A stretch of 22,140 bases of DNA from Fragilariopsis cylindrus CCMP1102. Taxonomy: Eukaryota; Bacillariophyta; Bacillariophyceae; Bacillariales; Bacillariaceae. Location: the NCBI GenBank assembly GCA_900095095.1, contig FMBT01000172.1, forward strand, positions 1-22,140. The letters run 5' to 3'. Both the position numbers and the translations under genes were made by a program. Of the stretch, positions 12,627 through 22,140 are shown in pieces (position 1 is the stretch's first letter; each line of letters starts with the position of its first letter). The notes beneath the pieces are model-generated. The model did not search any database. It was not told the origin of the DNA and saw only the letters and a list, made by a program, of their open reading frames with translations.

Positions 12627-15600
12627 ATGGCATCCACTACTTCTCCCCGAAAGTCGAATCCAGAAAATAATAATATCTTCCCGATGGTGAAACGGTCCAG
12701 TAGTCCTTCTTCGTCATCTATCAATTCGACTCCATCCAAAATTTTATCTGCGAAATTTGATTCTCTCGATCAGCAGTGGAATGCGCATAAAGCACTATCT
12801 CCATCTCCAATTAATAGAGTCGTACAAACAAAGACAAACAAAAAAGAATCCTCTTCGAAAACAACTCACATTGATGCTACTCCCAACATCACAAACAGCG
12901 ATAATAATATTAACAACAGAAATCTTCCCCATAGTAAACGACGGTCCGAACCTTCACCAGGAGATCGTGGTATAGAAAATCACAGGAATGATCGATCATC
13001 TCAACGGAGGCACACCAATTCACTCGGAGCTTCGAACGACAACGACAACAATGAAGGAAATGATGATGATTCCATTGGAGAGAGTACTGTATCCACTCTT
13101 AGCTCAACCGAATCAGTATTCGATCGTTTATACAAGCGAGGGGCAAAAAAATCCTCCTCTTCCGCCTCACATAAAGAATCATCGTCACGTCGGAATAGCA
13201 GTCATGACAATAGTAAAACATCCTCCAACAATATTACTGGCAGTAGTAGTAGTAGTAGCAGCAATAGTTTTGTTTCTCCTACAAAGACACTTCGCGCAAG
13301 AAATAATAGGAAGGATCATCTGGGAGCTTATTGCAATAGGTCAACCGTTAGTGATACGAGAAGTTTGGGATATACAGGGGATAAAACACCTCAACGAGGG
13401 ACCAGGAATTACTCTTCGTTGAGCCAACGATCTTTCGTCCATCACAACGATACATCTTCGGTTGCTAGCACACTATCAGGAGGGAGTGCTGGATTTGATA
13501 ATTCTGTATTCGCCAGGTTACATCGTAATGAGAAACGAACTGAAAAATTGTGGAAGAAACCACCTCCTTTCACACCCGAGTTGTCGCCATCTACTAGTAA
13601 GCGGAAGAGTAGAACCACCGTAGAAGAACACAAACCCTCCCTTTCTCAAGAACAAAAGTATTCACACCAAAATGAACCACGTACTCTAATCGAAGAAAAA
13701 GATTCAGTAGCGGACAAAAACGGAGATTTTGAGATCTGCACAACACTAGAGGATGATTTGGAAGCCATAAATCAATTAGGGAGACAATTGGGGGAAGTCG
13801 AGAGATGTTCACCTACTGTTGCTGCTTCTAGCATTTCATCTTCTTGGGAAGAAATATCACATAGTTACCATATCAATCACCAGCATAATAACCTTAACCC
13901 TCCTGTTATCGATCAATTCAAAAGAACTACGATGGCGACTCCTTCTGTAGAACAAGAAGTTACCATTTTGGAATTCGTCGGCAAACAGTTGGAAAGGATG
14001 GAAGCAAAGCAGCAAGAGTTTATAGTTTCAAGCGCTCATTCAAGCAACAAAAGTTCCAGCCAAAACGTCGCCGCGACAATAGAGCAAAAGGCTCTGTCGG
14101 CAGTCGACCCAATCAACGTTATCTGTACTCTTCCAAACAAGACGGAAACCACCGTCAATAATGATAGGATAATACCAACGTCGAATGATACCGATTCGAC
14201 CACAACTACTGGCACTAATAACTATGGCTTCTTTACGTTAGAACAATCCAGTCGGAGCTTAAGTATGGATCCACCTTCATCACGTAACTGTTTCTTTGCC
14301 GAGCGGATAGATCGTCTTTCTGTTCCAATTTGGAGGAGAAACCGACTGGAAGTAACGTGCGACGGCGATGACGACAGGATGAAATATGAAAATTTTCCTA
14401 TTCTAACCCCTCGACGACTTCGTGGTGGTGCATGTATCACTATTCAAAGGGCATGGCGTGTACATCGTTCAGAACTTCAATTGGCAGCGACAATGATCCA
14501 ATCTTGGAATTCTAGCATCCATTTCCATGATAAAAGTTTAGCAGATTCGTCGATTCGTCGACAGCGAGCCCTCCAGAAAGCCAGTAGAACAGTCAAATGT
14601 TGGTGGATATTGGAGGGGTTGTACATAGAGAACGATTGGATAACTATTGCATGGGAGAATGAAGTCAGAATTGGGGACGCGATGGTACAAGTCAATTTCA
14701 ATTGCGAGGCAAAATCACTTCGTGTAAGTTCTAACTGGCAATCTCTCAAACTAGTAGTTCTTCTTGTTAAGGCCGGACTGAAAAAGGCCATTCGTGGCGA
14801 AGAAGCTGCTCGACGTATCGCCCGGTGGTACAAGCAATCAAAAGGAAAACTACACAAAAATGCTACAATATTACAGCTCTGGTTTCGAAACTGTCGTAAG
14901 AAGAGAAGATGTCGGAATGAAGAACAACTAGAAGATGAAGAATCTACCTCTCCTGTCAACAACAAAGATACAACATCACTTCATGACAGTAGTTACAATT
15001 CAACCGTTGCGTTACTGAATCTCCGTGAGGAGGTCCTTTGCGAGATTCCAAGTCCAACAAAGAATCCTGTATCAACCGCCAGTCATTCGCATGAGGAACA
15101 TGTAGCTGCAATAAAAATTCAAAGCTTTTTAAGGATCGCTGCACTGAAATCTGCAGTGAAAGAATGCCCATCTACAATAAACCAACTTCGAGCCGCTTTG
15201 AAGATATCTGGACCAAACGATCGAACGCAATTGACTTCGTTCGACGAGTTCGATGCAGCGAGAAATATTTTATGCAGTACCATGATTGCCCAGCATCTCA
15301 GTGGAACCCAATGCTCTTGGGGAGGAGTTGAACATGATATGGTATCAGAAGAAGAGTTCATTTCTCAACGGGCAGCTGCCCTTGCGATCCACAACATCGT
15401 ACGCGCACACCTGACCGGGCTAAAAAAATACAAAGATAAGAAGAGAGCAACATTAATCCAGGCAACTTTCCGAGGCTATATAACAAGGAAGAGAATAGAA
15501 ATCCAAGATTTATCCGCTGTCGTTATACAATTCTCATGGAGTAACCGTAGATACATCTCAATCAAGGCTAAGAATGCAAAAAAGATACAACGGTTTTGGA

Positions 15601-18600
15601 GGATGAGAAAATACCAAAGGAATTATGAAATGCTCCGATTTTGCATCATATTTATACAAGCTGGATGGAGGCGTGCTATAGCTAGACGGCGTCTTAAATT
15701 GTTGAAATCGTCCGTGATCTTAGTACAGCGTACATGGAAAGGATCTAGAGAGAGAAACCCTTATATGAAGTTCCGTTCAGCAGTCATGACTATACAATAC
15801 ATGTTTCAAATTCGACGAACGATCACTGTTTATCATGAAGAATGCTGCAGTGCTGTTGCAATTCAAACTTGGTGGAGAATACATAGCGCACGGCTTTTAC
15901 TTTTGCGATCTTTGAAGGCAGCATCTTGCTTACAATTGCGCATTCGAGGATTTGTTCAGTGCAAAAAATTTCGTCAGATAAAGCTAAAGATTATCAAGAT
16001 ACAGCGCAATTGGAGAACATATATTTGTATGAAGCTACTGCGAGTACAAAAATCGGCAGCAATCTCCTTGCAAATTTTTTGGAGGTCGTATCTTTCAATT
16101 GAATCTGCGAACAGGAGGCGTCAAAGCATCCTTAATATTCAAAGAGTGTATAGAGGACATCGTTGCCAAGATCTTCTGGTGCATGCTGTTATTAGTGTCA
16201 CCAAGCTTCAGACCCACTGGAGGCGTCATCGCGATCAAGTCATGTTTCTCAATCATATTAAAGCTGCTACTGTTCTCCAGACTTTTACAAAGACTGCACT
16301 TATAAGACACCAATTCCTAGCTAATTGCAGAGCAAGCGTTGATATTCAGCGAATATTACGAGGATACCTGTGCCGACAACTTGTTATTTATCTGAAGGAA
16401 AAATCCCGTAAAGAGTTGGATGTCAAGCATTTAAACGGAGTAATCGTTGTTCAGAAAATGTTGAGGATGAGTCGTGAAAAACACCGTTACAGTATATCAT
16501 TGCGGTCAATAATTCTTCTACAAACCTTCCAACGAAAGATTCTGGCCCAATCATTGTACAAAAGAAAACTAGAATCTGGTCGGGTTATCCAATCACGACT
16601 TCAAGGAATCTTGGAGGAATCTAGGATCAAAAAATTACATCTGGCTTCGACTGAAATCCAACGCGCTTGGAGGGTTGCGTTAGCGAAGAATTGCGTAGGA
16701 GCTCTAAGGCATGGTAACTTAATTTCATCCTCGATCTTGATTCAATCCATATGGCGTGGTTCAAAGGGCTGTGGTGAGTACACTGAAATCCGAAATGCTA
16801 TAGTTACTATTCAAGCATATTTACGTGGGATGTTGGCAACGAAGCGTATAGAGCGCTTGATTAATGATAAAGTAACCGAAGAAGCTTGTATCTCGGTCCA
16901 ACGTCAATGGCGAGGAGCGTTGGCACGTGAGAACTATGACCTAGCTCGTGTGTCTGCAATTGCAATTCAAGCATCAATACGCGGGATGTTGGCAACGAAG
17001 TGCATAGAATGCTTGGTTAATGATAGAGTAACCGAAGAAGCATGTATCTCGGTCCAACGTCAATGGCGAGGAGCGTTAGCCCGTGAGAACTATGAGCTAG
17101 CTCTTGGTTCTGGAATCATAATTCAAGCATCTGTACGAAGAGTGCTGGCATCAAAAATTGCAAAAGAGTTGAAGTATGAAAAAACAACCACAAAAGCTTC
17201 CATATTGATTCAATCAAATTGGCGCGAGTATTAGTACGCGGCAGTTACAACGAAGCTCGTGAATCTGCAATCACTATTGAGTCATCTGCACGAAGAGCGC
17301 TGGCATCAAAATCTACAAAATGATGGCGTATGTGAAACTACTAGAAAACGATGAAGTAACCCGTGTCTCTGCAATCAAAATTCAGGCATTCGTACGAAGA
17401 GCGTTGGCATCAACGCTTCAGAAAAAGTTGAAGCACGAAAGAATAACCGAGAAAGCTTCCATCTTGCTTCAAACCAATTGGCGTGCAGCAATTGCACGCG
17501 GTAATTACGACAAAGCTCGTGCTTCTATTATCATTATACAAACTTCTACTCGAAGAATAAAATCATTACAGATCGTCAAAGCTTTATGGTATAAGGATGA
17601 GAGATCAGCGAAGAAGTCAGTAGCTCTTATTCGTGCAATTACCATTCAATCAGCATGCCGAAGAATGCTGGCATCAAAACGTTACAACGAAGCACGTGTT
17701 ACTGCGATTTTGATTCAATCAGCTGTGCGCGGAATGTTAGCCATCAAATTTACTCAAGGATTAAGACATGAAAGAGCAACCAAATCTTCAATACTTGTTC
17801 AATCGCATGTCAGAGGAGCTATTGCACGTACGGACTACAGCAATATGCGTGTTGCTGCAATCTTTATTCAAGCATCTGTACGTGGAATGTTAGCACTAAA
17901 ATCAACTCAAAGATCAACATTCGAAAGAGCAATCAAATATTCAGTACTTGTTCAATCACGTGTCAGAGGAGCTATTGCACGTATTAGGTACGGTGAAGCT
18001 CGTGTCGCTGCGATTTTAATCCAATCAGCTGTGCGTGGAATGTTAGCGCTCAAAAGCATTCAAAGATCAAGACATGATAGAGCCATCAAATCTTCAATAC
18101 TTATTCAATCACACGTCAGAGGAGCTATTGCACGTATAAGGTACGGAGAAGCTCGTGTCGCTGCGATTTCCATTCGACCATGTTTTCGGGGAACAATGGT
18201 TCGTAAAAGATTCGATGATAAGAGAATGGCTGAACTTAACTCATCCATCCATATTCAGAGAGTCTATCGGGGTGCTGCCACAAGGTTGAGATTAGATAAG
18301 TTAAACGAATTGCAGCACGTATCAAATCTAATTTCTACTATCAAAATGCAGTCATTCGTTCGAGGATCTCTTACAAGGAAAAGGGTCTCTTCATATCACC
18401 AGCATGTTGCACCTAGAGCGATCCCAAGAGTTAATGGGAACGATCAGACAAGCCAAGCACGAGAACACTTGTATCATAACAGAATGGTCAAGTCATCGGT
18501 GTTGATCCAAAGAACTTGGCGAGCGGGCATTGCACGTGATATGTTACACAGGGCTCGCATTGCTGTAACACGTATACAAAGGGGGTTCAGAGCTCATCAA

Positions 18601-20408
18601 ATCAGACTGCGTCGGCAGTCATTTCAAGTCTCGATTATCTTGATACAGTGTATGATCAGAGGATCTCTTGCACGAAAACAACTATATCGGCATCAAATTG
18701 CTGCTATCGAACATTCGGGGTACCAAAAAGCTGCAATACTGTCTATAGTCATCATCCAATCGTATTGGCGTGCATGTCAAGCTCGGGACACTTATTGTCG
18801 ACATCGTGTTGCTGCGATGACTATTCAAGCTATGATCCGTGGATCTCACATCCGAGCACAGTGGAGGTTCGTCCGGTTACTGTCAACGAAGAAAAATCTT
18901 CTAGACGAGTCAGCAAGAAAGATCCAAATCTCATATATAGTTTGGAGAATGGACATAGCAGTTTGGGAAATGAGATCATTGGCGGTACTGCTACAAAGAG
19001 GTATCCGTGGACAGCTTTCGCGCTCTGTAGTTCAGTATGCGCTTATGCACTTGAACTCTTCATATCATTCAATGATTGTTAATTCATATGATCGTCTTGT
19101 CGTACATCATCGAGAACACGGACTGTCAGCATTATTTGCATGGAATAGGGCATTATCACAAGCAAAAGTATCAGTAGTCATTTTGATTCAAAGCTTTATG
19201 CGAGGAATAATTGTTCGGAACCTAATCAGAGAGAAATTTGGACGTGTATTTGATGGTAGACTTGTCTTCGCAAAGCCAACTACACAGAGTCAGAGCGCCG
19301 CTATCGCTATTCAACGGGCATTTCACACTTGGTCACAATTCCGCATCTTTTATACTGTGATAATTCAGAAATCAATTCGAAGATGGATTGCTTTGAGAAA
19401 GTTTCATAATACTATATTGGTGATCAGGGCTGCGACGAAGATCCAGGCTTTTCAGCGGTGTCTAAATCGAAGGTATTGCTTTTCCCAGCAGAAACAATTT
19501 GCAATCAAGATCCAATCTTTATGGCGTAAAGTCTTGGCGCGTAATTCATTAATCAGATATAAGACTGCATCCTGTCTTATTCAAAGAACATATCGAATCT
19601 ACCAAAACCATAAGAAACGGCGGATTGCATTGGTTGCTCGAAGACTTGCTGTGGAAAGTCAACAGCTATCTATACGCCAAGGAGAGGTAGCTTTAAATCA
19701 AATTTCGTCAGAAATAAGAGCGGCAAGCGCGATCATCGTAGAAAACTTGTTATTAAGACGTGAATTAATGACCTGTGGGCCATGCCTTACCAGATTGGCA
19801 AACCGCGTCAATGATACCTTGAACGAAAAAGTCTTATCCTCAAAACATATTCTCCCGGATTTTGTTCACCGGAATCCTATCGCTATCCCCCTCCCAAATA
19901 CAGTCTGCAGACCGGAATCGCCTGATTTGTGTCCAAAACCGACGAATATAAGAACTCCCGTCAAATGTAATAAAGCAAATCCAAAACCCGAGAAATCGAC
20001 ATGTACAGGAAATAATCTTATTGTTGCTAAGCCGTTGCCTTCCATTGGTTCGACTTCAGGCTCACCCAAAACTCCCGAAAGATTTATTGCGGCGACGGCG
20101 GCAACAACAACATCAACTGACGACATCGGAAAGAATCGTCTAGCAAAGCAAGCAAAGGAATTGATGATTGAGGCAAGAAAAGCAATGCGGAAAAATCGAA
20201 AATTAGGACAAAAAAACCGATGATGACAATGTTGGGTGGAGGAGATGTTTCGCCAAATAGGCAGAAAGAAACAACAACCCGAAGAAGAACCCAAAATAAT
20301 AATACAGTTGATAAAAATGACAGTCTTGAAAATTTTGGTGGAGCGGCAACAATGCCTTCACCCATTAAAGAAGAGAAATCAGATTGGGATTGGACCTCTG
20401 GGTGGTAG
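12627..20408 (+). CDS. Giant IQ-motif (calmodulin-binding) repeat protein, one gene broken into frames
   Basis: Probably a cytoskeletal or centrosomal scaffold binding many calmodulin-like light chains, ASPM-like in its IQ region; that role is inferred. The start is the ATG at 12627. The first 600 residues are Ser/Asn-rich and disordered. From about residue 604 (RLRGGACITIQRAWR) IQ-type units of the form (I/L/V)Q-x3-RG/WR-x-x-(L/I)AR recur every 20-30 residues to near 19600, some 50-60 by eye. The tail (after 19680) is polar, with Pro/Thr linkers and a basic helix RKAMRKNRKLGQK, and ends DWDWTSGW. There is no motor, CH or kinase domain. The frame breaks near 17226, 17317-17320 and 20210-20216, each one base short. 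The span of 7,782 nt plus three is exactly 2,595 codons, and IQ units continue through both breaks at 17.2-17.3 kb. Two genes or an intron there are less likely. Confidence 0.88.
16809..17120 (+). repeat. Tandem duplication of a 156-bp (52-aa) double-IQ unit
   Basis: Units 16809-16964 and 16965-17120 are nearly identical, including VTEEACISVQRQWRGALARE in both. A third, diverged unit begins at 17121 with the same phase. The period of 156 keeps the reading frame and equals two IQ motifs, so it points to recent unequal exchange or slippage. Confidence 0.9.
17704..18170 (+). repeat. Three tandem copies of a 153-bp (51-aa) double-IQ unit
   Basis: The segment CAGAGGAGCTATTGCACGTA occurs at 17811, 17964 and 18117, exactly 153 bp apart, and the preceding AVRGMLA-coding segment recurs at 17704 and 18010 (306 bp). 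Two of the units share RIRYGEARVAAI. This is a separate, also recent, in-frame expansion with a period three bases shorter than the one upstream. Confidence 0.9.
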
Positions 20409-20642
20409 ATAAATAATTGAAGTCTGGTATTTAAATAGTGAATGAGGGCTCATAATTCTTTAATAATGATACGTATTTACACCTAGAAACGATTTTCTCC
20501 TTTTCAATCGGAAACACAAAAGAAAGAATAATATTTCGTCGAAACTCTCTGATATTCTATTAGTCTATTCTAATATTGCAATACAGGTTTAATTTTTTTC
20601 TTTAAACACCCTCCCAATTTATGAATAAATTAACATGAGCCA

Positions 20643-22140
20643 TCATCGATCGACATGCTTAGCAGCGTAAGCAATGAGCCACTTTAGATCCGTTAACAGA
20701 TATCTACATGCCCGCGTCCATTCTAATGCAATAGAAGATGTCGTTGTCATCCCATTGTTGTTTCCACTCCCATTATTGTTGTTGTTGTTCCCCTACCGCT
20801 GCGGCTACTTGCTGTTGCGAAGGATAGCAAATAGATAACCCCCGATCGTCCACTCACCACCATTTAGATCGTTGATGCCGATGCTATTGTTATTGTTATT
20901 ATTATTAGTAGTAGTAGTCTCGGTGTTGTTCTTATTAGTCGTCGACGATTGTTTGTAATGTCGAATTACATGTGGGATAGCAATTGTTTTATCTTTTTGT
21001 TGTGCCGCCGCCTCAGCGATGCATTGTAAAAAAGCCTGTAAGGCCCAATTAAAATTTCGAAAATTGTTTTTGAAAAAGCTATTAAATCCAGATGATTCTT
21101 CAAAGAATAAATTATATACAACGGGTTGCACATATGGTGGAGAGGTAGTGCTAGTGCGTTGTATATACTACTAAGACCAGCCGCCGCTGCAAGGACACCA
21201 TTAGCAGCACTAGCAGTAACACTTTTATCGAATCGTATCCCGATTTTACTGGTTGCGCCTATTGGATGAAGTTCGTGAGTAAATTTCATACCAACACCCC
21301 CATTCTTCGAAGAAGATTCTTGAAGTATTCTAAGCAAAAGACATGCATGTCCTAAGGCAGCATTAACTTCCAACCACGGTACACGTACACGTACACGTAT
21401 TGGTAGTTGAGGTGTTGATATCATCGAGGAAATCTTTTTTGAAATGGGAGAGCAGTCGATGCATTAGTTGTATCATTATTTCCACCGGAAAAGAAACCAG
21501 TAATCTACGTCGAGGTGGTAATTGCTTATGTTGATGTTGTTGCGATGATAGTGAAGATGAGTCGACATTATTATTATTTCCGTTGATTTCCGTTGTTGAT
21601 ATTGACGCCGCAGTGGGGACCCATTTACTTCTACTACTTGTTTGATTGTTATTATTATTATTATTGTTATCGTCCTGTTGTTGTTGTGCTGGTTGTCGGC
21701 GAGCTGATACCAACAATTCAGATGGGAGAGGGAATGCTTCACCACCAAGACGACAACCATTGATTGTAGCGAATTCATTTCGTCCATCAATCCATATATA
21801 AAAACAATCATTTACTACATTCCATCGTTTTGCACAATCTAAAAATAAACAAACACTATCACGACCTTTCCATGCACTTGAATATTCATGAATAATTTCA
21901 TTTCGATCTCTTCGTCGTATATTAAGTCGTTCAAGTAGTCGATCTTGTTGTTTCATACATTCCTTATACTTTGATTCATGTATCCTTCGTCGTTGTATCC
22001 GTATCGATTCAAGACGTTTTCGTAGTTCATGTATTTCATTTTCTTCATCATTGCCATTATCATTATCATCGTTGATACTATCATCGTTGATATCATTGAT
22101 TTTCGTAGTATCATATTTCTTTTTTGTTTGCCATTTTTCG
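20643..22140 (-). CDS. ATG6: Beclin 1/ATG6/VPS30 autophagy protein, C-terminal part (5' end beyond the window)
   Basis: A subunit of the class III phosphatidylinositol 3-kinase (VPS34) complexes in autophagy and endosomal sorting. Reading leftward from the edge: an acidic Asn/Asp stretch and a charged coiled coil (NEIHELRKRLESIRIQ ... QDRLLERL), then the evolutionarily conserved BARA domain with NDCFYIWIDGR, FATINGCRLGG, VPWLEVNAALGHACLLL and HPIGATSKIGIRFDKS. The aromatic-finger region is YNLFFEESS, followed by NFNWALQAFLQCI and the last exon WTRACRYLLTDLKWLIAYAAKHVDR, matching the Beclin end (W-T-K-A-L-K-x-M-L-T-N-L-K-W). A 135-nt intron (20723-20857) is well supported and a short one near 21434-21485 is likely. 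One more frame change near 21165-21240 is either a second short intron or a missing base. Poly-Asn/Gln inserts interrupt the domain after RLGG and before the final exon. Stop is TGA at 20643-20645. Confidence 0.88.
20723..20857 (-). other. Last intron of ATG6
   Basis: Read on the minus strand, the donor GTGAGT begins at 20857 and the acceptor TTGCATTAG ends at 20723. It is 135 nt and phase 1. Splicing joins GINDLNG to EWTRACRY in the frame that ends with the conserved Beclin C-terminus. Without it the frame stops at 20805. Confidence 0.85.
21434..21485 (-). other. Probable short intron of ATG6 (boundaries uncertain)
   Basis: The frame must change between the LPPRRRLLVSF segment and VPWLEVNAALGH. 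A donor at 21485 (GTGGAA) or 21497 (GTTTCT), with an acceptor ending 21434 after a CTAAT branch-like motif and a pyrimidine tract, gives 52 or 64 nt, and both restore the frame. Confidence 0.55.

Noticed and set aside
17235..17319. Intron between the two long IQ frames
   Set aside because: The intervening sequence encodes IQ-unit residues matching neighbouring units in an intermediate frame; single-base deletions explain it better.

Overview
The window is nuclear DNA from a eukaryotic microalga, most likely a pennate diatom. This is inference, based on AT-rich intergenic DNA, short GT-AG introns (about 50-380 nt), long Asn/Gln/Ser/Thr runs from trinucleotide repeats, an organelle-type methionyl-tRNA synthetase encoded in the nucleus, an ammonium-transporter relic and an autophagy gene. 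There are no operons, ribosome binding sites, CRISPR arrays or prokaryotic mobile elements.

Layout: (1) 638-1469 (+), a three-exon gene for V-ATPase V0 subunit e, whose exons are too short to show as ORFs. (2) 1757-4032 (-), a three-exon organellar-type methionyl-tRNA synthetase. (3) 4033-5614, about 1.6 kb with no supported gene. (4) 5615-6802 (+), an unrecognised, probably all-helical protein. (5) 7074-8453 (-), a choline/ethanolamine kinase-family protein. (6) 8841-9599 (+), a 5'-truncated, frame-broken ammonium transporter remnant. (7) 10139-10864 (+), a staphylococcal-nuclease-fold protein with an N-terminal acylation signal and a C-terminal Cys/His tail. (8) 11569-11919 (-), a small possible tail-anchored coiled-coil protein. 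(9) 12627-20408 (+), one giant IQ-repeat gene of about 2,590 aa, broken into three frames. (10) 20643 to the right edge (-), the C-terminal part of Beclin 1/ATG6 with at least two introns, its 5' end outside the window.

The genes do not form a pathway. Genes 1 and 9 converge on minus-strand neighbours (2 and 10), with 232-287 bp between stop codons, and genes 4 and 5 converge in the same way.

The main result is a pattern. In at least four otherwise well-preserved genes the frame breaks by what looks like one missing base, nearly always at a short homopolymer. The summed lengths return to a multiple of three when one base is added per break. This looks like deletion-biased error in a long-read assembly, although gene decay cannot be excluded for the synthetase. 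No new defence or mobile system was found. The least ordinary objects are the giant IQ protein with recent in-frame tandem duplications, the hidden V-ATPase gene, and the acyl-anchored nuclease.
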